Shown piece by piece: positions 1 to 4,315 of a stretch of DNA of 5,730 nt. Every line of letters begins with the position of its first letter. Position 1 is the stretch's first letter. Made by a program: the position numbers and the translations under genes. Source of the DNA: C7867-002 sp964646515 (lineage in GTDB: Bacteria; Patescibacteriota; Minisyncoccia; Phycocordibacterales; PALSA-1337); NCBI GenBank assembly GCA_964646515.1, contig CAZYES010000027.1:1-5730 (forward strand). Reading direction: 5' to 3'. A model generated the notes under the pieces. It saw nothing but the letters and a program-made list of their open reading frames with translations. It did no database searches and had not been told where the DNA came from.

Positions 1-106
1 CACTCGAGTAAATCTCCTGCGATTTCTCGTGGTCTACGCTATCGCTTCGACCACTCGAGTAAATCTCCTGCGATTTCTCGTGGTCTACGCTATCGCTTCG
101 ACCACT
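1..106. repeat. Perfect 51-bp tandem direct repeat overlapping the rpsI 3' end
   Basis: Positions 1-51 are repeated exactly at 52-102, and 103-106 (cact) begin a third copy before the match breaks at 107. The right part of the second copy encodes the last four S9 codons (WSKR) and the TAG stop. The first copy therefore holds a second, untranslated WSKR-TAG in the same frame, because 51 bp is 17 codons. Each unit contains inverted segments (gaccac/gtggtc and aaatc/gattt) and a ctcgag site. The array may continue to the left of the window. Two identical copies with no divergence suggest either a very recent duplication or an assembly loop at a contig end. It is not a CRISPR array, since there are no distinct spacers between the copies. 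Confidence 0.95.
49..85 (-). other. Bulged hairpin just after the rpsI stop codon
   Basis: Reading the plus strand, gaccac (49-54) pairs with gtggtc (80-85), gag (57-59) with ctc (77-79), and aaatc (61-65) with gattt (72-76). This gives 14 base pairs, two small bulges (55-56 and 60) and a 6-nt loop at 66-71. In the rpsI transcript it starts 4 nt after the TAG stop. It lies where a terminator would be expected, but no U-run follows, so it is not a standard intrinsic terminator. One arm comes from the duplicated S9-tail sequence, so the full stem exists only because of the tandem copy. It could act in 3'-end stabilisation or be accidental. Confidence 0.45.
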
Positions 107-500
107 GGGGACTTTTTCTCGCCTTTTTAAGCCCAAACTTACGACGTTCTTTGGCGCGCGGATCACGTTTTAGATATCCCAATTTCTTCAGACGGCCACG
201 CATCTCGATATCGTAGACAAGAAGAGCGCGAGAGATACCCAAGCGCATGGCTTCGGCTTGAGCGGTAATGCCCCCTCCGGATAGTCTAGCGGTGATATGA
301 AATTTCTCGGCAGGTTTGCTTTTTGTGATAGCTTCGGTGACTATCGCGCGCATTTCGTGTACTGGAAAATATATTTCTAGGGTCTTGTCGTTGATTTCAT
401 AACTGGCTTTTGGAGATGGGAAAAGACGTACACGAGCCACTGCGGTCTTGCGACGGCCGACTGCTTCGTAGTATTTCTTTATTGTGTTGGTTGAGGTCAT
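90..500 (-). CDS. rpsI: 30S ribosomal protein S9 (uS9)
   Basis: This 136-residue protein is a small-subunit ribosomal protein of the 30S head; in the family its C-terminal tail reaches the P site and touches the tRNA anticodon stem-loop. The sequence shows the family landmarks: YYEAVGRRKTAVARVRL at residues 10-26, LSGGGITAQAEAMRLGISRAL near 73-93, and the basic tail RDPRAKERRKFGLKKARKSPQWSKR at 112-136. The last four residues are WSKR where most bacteria have FSKR. The length is close to the usual 130. The ATG at 500-498 is chosen because only ten residues precede the conserved YYEAVGRRK block. No Shine-Dalgarno sequence precedes it. It is the last gene of the cluster, 24 bp after rplM, as in many bacteria that pair rplM with rpsI. 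The last codons and the stop lie inside the 51-bp tandem repeat. Identity is certain; the only doubt is the structure just beyond the stop. Confidence 0.97.
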   Translation of the reverse strand: MTSTNTIKKYYEAVGRRKTAVARVRLFPSPKASYEINDKTLEIYFPVHEMRAIVTEAITKSKPAEKFHITARLSGGGITAQAEAMRLGISRALLVYDIEMRGRLKKLGYLKRDPRAKERRKFGLKKARKSPQWSKR

Positions 501-524
501 ATGAGACAGTAAGGATCTGATATT

Positions 525-869
525 TTAATCTTTAATAATAAGGTTTTTCATTCTTAGATTTCTAAGTTTATTATCCGGCAACATACAGTAGATTGCTTTT
601 TTGAAGACTTCTTCCATACCACGACGCACGATGAGATCACCTAGTTTCTCCGTATTCAGACCTCCACGATGTCCCGTATATGTTACATACGTGTCTCGTG
701 TCTTCTTCAGGGCGGTAATGTCAGTCAGTCGGGCATTGATAATTTCGACTTTTGAATCGGAGACTTTATTTTTTGCAAATTCGGCTTTGTTTTTACCCAT
801 GAGGATAGAAGCCGCCTCACTAGCGATTCTTCCCAATTTTTTACCTTGTGCGTCTATTGTGTATTTCAT
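525..869 (-). CDS. rplM: 50S ribosomal protein L13 (uL13), short form
   Basis: L13 is an early-assembling 23S rRNA-binding protein of the large subunit. Recognisable stretches are DAQGKKLGRIASEAASILMGKNKAEF (residues 6-31), IINARLTDITALKKTRDTYVTYTGHRGG (43-70, including the typical YTGHRGG) and the helix MEEVFKKAIYCMLPDNKLRNLRMKNL (85-110, with the MLP motif). At 114 residues it is clearly shorter than the roughly 142 residues of E. coli L13. About a dozen residues are missing before the conserved Asp-Ala, and the tail after the 'RNLRMKNL' region is cut short. Both ends look intact rather than broken: there is a proper ATG, a TAA stop and no frameshift, so this is a compact form of the protein. 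It lies 24 bp after rplQ and 24 bp before rpsI. The start has no Shine-Dalgarno sequence (TCAGACACTATG). Confidence 0.95.
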   Translation of the reverse strand: MKYTIDAQGKKLGRIASEAASILMGKNKAEFAKNKVSDSKVEIINARLTDITALKKTRDTYVTYTGHRGGLNTEKLGDLIVRRGMEEVFKKAIYCMLPDNKLRNLRMKNLIIKD

Positions 870-885
870 AGTGTCTGATGCGAAT

Positions 886-898
886 ATTATAGATTATA
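886..898 (-). promoter_or_regulatory. Possible -10 boxes upstream of rplM (weak)
   Basis: Two perfect TATAAT hexamers on the minus strand, at 898-893 and 891-886, overlap and follow the rplQ stop codon. No convincing -35 element lies 16-18 bp upstream of either. The gap is AT-rich, so chance matches are likely. If used, the promoter would make a separate rplM-rpsI transcript with a leader of about 10-15 nt. Confidence 0.2.
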
Positions 899-1244
899 CA
901 AATTCGATAAGAGCCATAGGCGCTCCATCTAAGTCTCTCGCGGGTAATTTTATGATTCTCGTATACCCACCATTTCTATCTTTATATTTTGGAGCGATCA
1001 CGTCGAATAACTTTTTTGTTTCTGGCGCACCGCGAATACGGGATGTTATTAGTCGTCTTTCAGCTATTGTGCCGATCTTGGCTTTTGTCGTCAGCTTCTC
1101 AACGAATGGCCTGAGTTCTTTGGCCTTGGCGAGTGTTGTTTTGATGCGTAGATTGCGAATGAGATTGCGAGCCAAAGAACACATGAGCGCGTGTCTCTGG
1201 TTTTTTTCCCTGCCGAATTTTCTTACGTTTGAATGGTGTCTCAT
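894..1244 (-). CDS. rplQ: 50S ribosomal protein L17 (bL17)
   Basis: This 116-residue protein belongs to the bacterial L17 family of the large subunit, which sits near the peptide exit tunnel on 23S rRNA. The start MRHHSNVRKFGREKNQRHAL matches the family signature (MRHxxxxRKLGRxxxHRxAL). It is followed by the helix LARNLIRNLRIKTTLAKAKELRPFVEKLTTKAK (residues 24-56). The C-terminus is the conserved RNGGYTRIIKLPARDLDGAPMALIEFV (90-116). The length equals the core family length, without the extra tail of E. coli L17. It starts 28 bp after the rpoA stop and is followed by rplM after 24 bp. The rpoA-rplQ pairing is almost universal in bacteria and supports the call. The start context is CCAATAACATG, with no Shine-Dalgarno sequence. 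Confidence 0.97.
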   Translation of the reverse strand: MRHHSNVRKFGREKNQRHALMCSLARNLIRNLRIKTTLAKAKELRPFVEKLTTKAKIGTIAERRLITSRIRGAPETKKLFDVIAPKYKDRNGGYTRIIKLPARDLDGAPMALIEFV

Positions 1245-1272
1245 GTTATTGGCTAGTGTCTACTGACTATCC

Positions 1273-2262
1273 CTATTGTTTCAAAGTGACGCCGTATTGC
1301 GCTAATAATTTTTTGATTTCTTGCATACCTTTTGCGCCCAATCCGTCAACGTCCATGATGTCAGATTCTTTCTTACGGGCCAAACCACCAAGTGTGCGGA
1401 TATTACCATTACTCAAGGCTTTGGTAGTTCGGGCAGATAATCCCAATGAATCGATCCTAGTTTTCATAAGATCAGTGTCCAATTCACCCTTGCTTGTAAT
1501 ACCTGGTTTCGATTCTTTATCTTCCGCATCTTTTTCCTCTGCTTTCTTTGTTTTTTTCTCCACGGGTTCTTCTTCTTTGAATCCAACGATAGCCTTCAAC
1601 TGGTTTATCATTATGGTAATTGATTTTTCCAAAGCTTCATGTGGCGTGATCGTGCCGTCAGTTTCTATAGTAATACGAACTCGGTTGAAATCGGTGCGAT
1701 CGCCCACGCGCATGTTTTCTACTTCATAGTTAGCTTTACGTATTGGCGTGAAAGCGGCATCTAGAGTTATAGATCCGATCTCAACGCGATCTTTCTGAAT
1801 GATCTCCTTGGCAACATACCCTAGCCCTCTTTCTGCGGTGGCCTCTATATCGAGTTCAGCTGATTTATCAGTAAGTGATGCGATATGAAGATCGGGATTT
1901 AAGATTTCTGCTTGACCTGGAACTTTGATATCTCCAGCTGTTAGTTCTTTGACGCCATGAGCTTTTATATTTAACACTTGAGGTTCCTCGGTATTTAATC
2001 TGACCCTTATCTTTTTTAGAGCCAGTAGAATAGTGATAACGTCTTCCTTAACATTATCTATTGTGGAGAATTCATGTTCTACACCTTTTATTTTGACTCT
2101 AGTGATAGCTGCGCCTGGTAATGAAGAAAGAATGATTCTACGTAGGGAATTTCCCAGAGTATGTCCGTAACCTGGATATAGACCGTCGATTTCGTAGGTG
2201 CCACTTACATTATCTTCGCGAACTACTCTCGGTTTTGAAGGTAAAATGATTTCGTATAGCAT
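1273..2262 (-). CDS. rpoA: DNA-directed RNA polymerase subunit alpha
   Basis: This is the alpha subunit, which dimerises to nucleate assembly of core RNA polymerase and contacts upstream promoter DNA and activators. The 329-residue length is exactly that typical of bacteria. The N-terminal domain (about 1-228) carries the strongly conserved GYGHTLGNSLRRIILSSLPG (31-50) and VEHEFSTIDNVKEDV (61-75). A Glu/Lys-rich linker spans about 229-262. The C-terminal domain (about 264-329) has two helix-hairpin-helix-like segments, IDSLGLSARTTKAL (270-283) and MDVDGLGAKGMQEIKKLL (303-320). By alignment from memory with E. coli, R278 matches the DNA-contact residue R265 and K311 matches K298, while N268 is replaced by K281. 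The gene sits 51 bp after rpsD and 28 bp before rplQ. A good promoter-like pair precedes it. The ATG follows an A-rich leader (AATAAAAAAAAC) without a Shine-Dalgarno sequence. Confidence 0.98.
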   Translation of the reverse strand: MLYEIILPSKPRVVREDNVSGTYEIDGLYPGYGHTLGNSLRRIILSSLPGAAITRVKIKGVEHEFSTIDNVKEDVITILLALKKIRVRLNTEEPQVLNIKAHGVKELTAGDIKVPGQAEILNPDLHIASLTDKSAELDIEATAERGLGYVAKEIIQKDRVEIGSITLDAAFTPIRKANYEVENMRVGDRTDFNRVRITIETDGTITPHEALEKSITIMINQLKAIVGFKEEEPVEKKTKKAEEKDAEDKESKPGITSKGELDTDLMKTRIDSLGLSARTTKALSNGNIRTLGGLARKKESDIMDVDGLGAKGMQEIKKLLAQYGVTLKQ

Positions 2263-2288
2263 GTTTTTTTTATTAAAATAAAAGTTTA

Positions 2289-2316
2289 ATTATACACTAA
2301 AAATAAATATTGTCTA
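2289..2316 (-). promoter_or_regulatory. Candidate sigma70-type promoter for rpoA
   Basis: On the minus strand, TAGACA (2316-2311, five of six matches to TTGACA) is followed by a 16-bp spacer and a perfect TATAAT (2294-2289). The -35 element starts with the TAG stop codon of rpsD. Initiation would fall near 2282, giving a leader of about 20 nt before the rpoA ATG at 2262. The 51-bp gap is one of the longer gaps in the cluster, consistent with a function. It is AT-rich, so a chance match is possible. Confidence 0.5.
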
Positions 2317-2919
2317 GCGCGTATAGAACTCGAGTACAGCTTTTATATCGAAAAGTAGCTCTGACATGTCCACGGTTGGCTCGGCGATGACGGTTATCTC
2401 CTTTTTATCAGCATTGACCCCGATCCATGCCGGCCATTTGAAATTTCGTAGTTCTTCATTGAGTTTAGAAAAGATGATCTTTTTTTTGCTTCCTTCACGT
2501 ATGGTAAGCTTATCTCCCACTTTGACTTCATAAGAAGGAATAGTGACTTTTATATTATTTACCATGATGTGTCCGTGTGAGACCATCTGGCGCGCCGCTG
2601 AGCGAGTGACGGCAAAACCCGACCTGACTATGACATTGTCTAGGCGACCTTCTAGTATACGCATTAGATTTTTGGTATTGTCGCCAGTAGTTTGTAGAGC
2701 TTTCTTTACATATTTAGTGAACTGTTTGCCAGATACGCCATAGCTGAAGCGTGCCTTTTGTTTTTCTAACATTTGTTTGCCATATTCACTCTTTGCGCCA
2801 CGGCGACGCATGTTTTTTGCTTTACGCTGTAAACGCATAGCATATTTTTGTGTCTGCGTCTTTCGGAAAACGGCTGCTCCCAAGTATCTTGCTTTTTTAT
2901 ATCGTGGTCCTATCTTCAT
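2314..2919 (-). CDS. rpsD: 30S ribosomal protein S4 (uS4)
   Basis: S4 is a primary 16S rRNA-binding protein that starts assembly of the 30S body and, in several bacteria, represses its own or the alpha operon mRNA. The 201-residue length is typical. The N-terminal part is basic (MKIGPRYKKARYLG, then KNMRRRGAKSEYGKQMLEKQKARFSYGVSGKQF at about 36-67). The S4 RNA-binding domain follows at about 91-150, with GRLDNVIVRSGFAVTRSAARQMVSHGHIMVN (91-121) and IPSYEVKVGD (127-136). The N-terminal region has no cysteines, so this is the zinc-free form. The C-terminal WPAWIGVN (162-169) matches the family's PxWL-type stretch. It lies 32 bp after rpsK and 51 bp before rpoA, the usual rpsM-rpsK-rpsD-rpoA order. 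No Shine-Dalgarno sequence precedes the ATG. I see no obvious S4-binding pseudoknot, but I cannot fold the RNA here. Confidence 0.97.
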   Translation of the reverse strand: MKIGPRYKKARYLGAAVFRKTQTQKYAMRLQRKAKNMRRRGAKSEYGKQMLEKQKARFSYGVSGKQFTKYVKKALQTTGDNTKNLMRILEGRLDNVIVRSGFAVTRSAARQMVSHGHIMVNNIKVTIPSYEVKVGDKLTIREGSKKKIIFSKLNEELRNFKWPAWIGVNADKKEITVIAEPTVDMSELLFDIKAVLEFYTR

Positions 2920-2928
2920 AAGATTGTA

Positions 2929-2934
2929 ATTATA
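2929..2934 (-). promoter_or_regulatory. Possible -10 box just upstream of rpsD (weak)
   Basis: A perfect TATAAT lies at 2934-2929 on the minus strand in the 32-bp gap between rpsK and rpsD. The -35 region overlaps the rpsK stop and shows no TTGACA-like sequence. If active, transcription would start only about 2-4 nt before the rpsD ATG, giving a nearly leaderless mRNA. The surroundings are AT-rich and chance is a serious alternative. Confidence 0.2.
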
Positions 2935-2951
2935 TTAAAAAATGATGCTTT

Positions 2952-3383
2952 TTATACTCGACGTGGCTTTTTGGGCTTTGGTCCATTGAATGGAATGGGA
3001 GTCATGTCTCTGATCGAAGTGATGGCGACTCCCTTGCTGATAAATCCCCTTATCGCCGATTCACGGCCGGAGCCGACGCCTTTCACGACTACGCTGATTT
3101 CTTTTAGCCCGATATTTTGTGCGCGGGTAGCCAAAGCCTCGCCTACTTTGGCGGCTGCAAAAGGTGTTCCCTTCTTTGCTCCACGAAATCCCGCTCCGCC
3201 ACTTGAACCCCACATGAGAGTATTGCCACCTTTGTCTGTAAGTGTCACCTTGGTATTGTTATAAGTTGATTGTACATACAAAATACCGGAATCCAGGCGT
3301 TTTTTTGATGAAACACTGGCAACCTTTGATGTTCCGTCGGTTGATTCTGACCCTTTTGTTGTAACTATCCTTTTTTTACCCAT
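2952..3383 (-). CDS. rpsK: 30S ribosomal protein S11 (uS11)
   Basis: S11 is a 30S platform protein that lines the mRNA exit region next to 16S rRNA helix 23. The core is clear: SGILYVQSTYNNTKVTLTD (residues 32-50), MWGSSGGAGFRGAKKGTPFAAA (57-78), VVVKGVGSGRESAIRGF (98-114) and the C-terminal DMTPIPFNGPKPKKPRRV (126-143). The Asn-Gly pair at 133-134 corresponds to the site that is converted to isoaspartate in E. coli S11. The usual HNGCRPPK tail is changed here to FNGPKPKK. At 143 residues it is about 14 longer than E. coli S11. The extra residues form a Ser/Thr/Lys-rich, probably disordered N-terminus (about 1-28). The ATG at 3383 is the only sensible start in this N-terminal stretch, but a later start cannot be excluded because the extension is not conserved. 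The gene lies between rpsM (63-bp gap) and rpsD (32-bp gap). No Shine-Dalgarno sequence is seen. Confidence 0.96.
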   Translation of the reverse strand: MGKKRIVTTKGSESTDGTSKVASVSSKKRLDSGILYVQSTYNNTKVTLTDKGGNTLMWGSSGGAGFRGAKKGTPFAAAKVGEALATRAQNIGLKEISVVVKGVGSGRESAIRGFISKGVAITSIRDMTPIPFNGPKPKKPRRV

Positions 3384-3446
3384 GATAATGTCTGAACTAT
3401 TTTTTGATTAATTTTTGATCATAAAGATGACAATAGTAAAACTTGA
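3384..3446. other. AT-rich gap between rpsM and rpsK with a short direct repeat
   Basis: This 63-bp gap is the longest inside the cluster. It contains two near-identical stretches on the plus strand, attttttgat (3399-3408) and atttttgat (3411-3419). I see no convincing promoter pair, hairpin with a T-run or Shine-Dalgarno sequence. It may be a spacer or leader for rpsK. Confidence 0.4.
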
Positions 3447-3827
3447 TTACTTCTTTTCTTCTTTCCTCTTGCCAGATCCCATCGTCTTTCTGACATTACC
3501 CCTGACGGTTCTTGAGTTGGTCTTGGTCCTCTGGCCTTTTGTCGGTAAATGTCTAGCATGACGAAGACCGCGATATGCTTTTATGTCTTTTAATCTTTTA
3601 ATATTACCAGCAATTTCACGTTTCAAATCACCTTCTATCTTGTAACTTTCCACGATTTTGCGAATGGTGTTTTCTTGTTCGACGGTAAGATCTTTTGGTT
3701 TAATAGCGCCATCGATTTTTGCTTTAAGAATGATATGTTTTGCTCTTGAATGACCAATGCCGTAGATCGCCGTCAGAGCGAACTCAAGTCTTTTATTTTC
3801 AGGTAATGTTATTCCTAGTATACGCAT
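3447..3827 (-). CDS. rpsM: 30S ribosomal protein S13 (uS13)
   Basis: S13 sits at the top of the 30S head, forms bridges to the 50S subunit and has a basic tail that approaches the P-site tRNA. The 126-residue protein starts MRILGITLPENKRLEFALTAIYGIG (the helix-two-turn-helix entry). It continues with IEGDLKREIAGNIKRLKDIKAYRGLRHARHLPTKGQRTKTNSRT (about 64-107), in which YRGLRH, LPTKGQRTKTN and the Arg/Lys tail are diagnostic. The C-terminus after 'RGNVRKTMGSGK' is a Lys/Glu-rich extension (KRKEEKK), so the protein is slightly longer than the 118 residues of E. coli. It follows rpmJ after 34 bp and precedes rpsK, as in the classical alpha operon. In E. coli the S4 repressor target lies around the rpsM start. 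Here the leader is only 34 bp and no such structure is visible. The start context is AAATCAAAATG, without a Shine-Dalgarno sequence. Confidence 0.97.
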   Translation of the reverse strand: MRILGITLPENKRLEFALTAIYGIGHSRAKHIILKAKIDGAIKPKDLTVEQENTIRKIVESYKIEGDLKREIAGNIKRLKDIKAYRGLRHARHLPTKGQRTKTNSRTVRGNVRKTMGSGKRKEEKK

Positions 3828-3861
3828 TTTGATTTTATGTACTTAAATATAGATTGGTGCT

Positions 3862-3978
3862 TTATCCTTGTCTCTGTTTGTGTCTGGGGTTGGCTTTACA
3901 GACGACGTAGACATAACTCCCTCGGCGGACGACGGAGCATTTTGGACATATTCGTTTTACCGCAGCTTTGACTTTCAT
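3862..3978 (-). CDS. rpmJ: 50S ribosomal protein L36 (bL36), zinc-binding form
   Basis: I translated this 38-codon gene by hand from the ATG at 3978-3976 to the TAA at 3864-3862. The protein begins MKVKAAVKRICPKC and ends PRHKQRQG, both hallmarks of L36, the smallest large-subunit protein, which stabilises 23S rRNA near the GTPase-associated region. The zinc ligands are visible as C11, C14, C27 and H33 (C-x2-C-x12-C-x5-H), so this is the zinc-dependent form. One extra residue lies between the third Cys and the His compared with the common 37-residue type. It begins 5 bp after the infA stop and precedes rpsM by 34 bp. The infA-rpmJ-rpsM order is standard in bacteria and confirms the call. The start follows TAAATAAT, with no Shine-Dalgarno sequence, so translational coupling to infA is possible. 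Confidence 0.96.
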   Translation of the reverse strand: MKVKAAVKRICPKCSVVRRGSYVYVVCKANPRHKQRQG

Positions 3979-3983
3979 ATTAT

Positions 3984-4217
3984 TTAAAGACGCTTGGTGA
4001 TCCTGGCACTGCCTCCATACGAATCCCGTTCCAACTCGACGCGATCACCGATAAGAACGCGAATGCGATTCATTCGCATTTTGCCGGCCAAATAGGCCAA
4101 AATTATCTCTTCGGTATTATCAAGTTGTACTCGAAAAAGCGTATTTGGCAGTGCCTCTACGACTCTGCCTGCAAACAGATTTTTCGGTATTTTTTTTGAA
4201 CTGGGCGCAGTATCCAT
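3984..4217 (-). CDS. infA: Translation initiation factor IF-1
   Basis: IF-1 binds the A site of the 30S subunit during initiation and works together with IF-2 and IF-3. The 77-residue protein is a single OB-fold. The conserved parts are FAGRVVEALPNTLFRVQLDN (residues 15-34), LAGKMRMNRIRVLIGDRVELE (43-63) and the closing SARITKRL (70-77). It is about five residues longer than E. coli IF-1, with a polar N-terminus (MDTAPSSKKIPKN). The ATG at 4217-4215 gives the expected distance to the OB-fold; no Shine-Dalgarno sequence supports it. It is the first gene of the cluster, and rpmJ follows after 5 bp. In many bacteria secY-adk-map precedes infA. Here a surface-protein gene does, and a promoter-like pair lies in the 98-bp gap, so the cluster probably starts at infA. 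Confidence 0.97.
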   Translation of the reverse strand: MDTAPSSKKIPKNLFAGRVVEALPNTLFRVQLDNTEEIILAYLAGKMRMNRIRVLIGDRVELERDSYGGSARITKRL

Positions 4218-4239
4218 TGGTAAAAAGCGCGTGTGTTAC

Positions 4240-4269
4240 ATACTAGCAGATAAGTGGTTATTTAGTCAA
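4240..4269 (-). promoter_or_regulatory. Candidate promoter for the infA-rpsI cluster
   Basis: On the minus strand, TTGACT (4269-4264, five of six matches to the -35 consensus) is followed by 18 bp and TAGTAT (4245-4240, four of six matches). The -10 hexamer is preceded by TGC, an extended -10 motif. Initiation would fall near 4233, about 15 nt upstream of the infA ATG. This is the largest gap between intact genes and the point where gene function changes, so a promoter is expected here. Confidence 0.5.
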
Positions 4270-4282
4270 TTGAACGTTTGAC
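4265..4282. other. Short inverted repeat overlapping the infA -35 region
   Basis: On the plus strand, gtcaa (4265-4269) and ttgac (4278-4282) can pair around an 8-nt loop; a further ttgac lies at 4289-4293. The stem is only 5 bp and no T-run follows on either strand, so it is a poor terminator for the upstream gene. An operator is conceivable because it overlaps the -35 hexamer, but this is speculative. Confidence 0.2.
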
Positions 4283-4315
4283 CTTATGTTGACACTACAC
4301 GGAATGAACCATTTC

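Noticed and set aside
49..85. Intrinsic terminator after rpsI
   Set aside because: The hairpin is not followed by a U-run in the transcript; GAAGCG follows instead.
1..106. CRISPR array at the left edge
   Set aside because: The 51-bp units are directly adjacent with no variable spacers, and one unit overlaps coding sequence.
601..1729. Long plus-strand open frames opposite rplM, rplQ and rpoA (601-1266 and 1229-1729)
   Set aside because: They lie antisense to certain ribosomal and polymerase genes, overlap several of them, and their translations show no recognisable domain.
4283..4315. Terminator for the surface-protein gene in the gap before infA
   Set aside because: No GC-rich hairpin followed by a T-run is visible after the TGA stop; only a 5-bp stem occurs further downstream.
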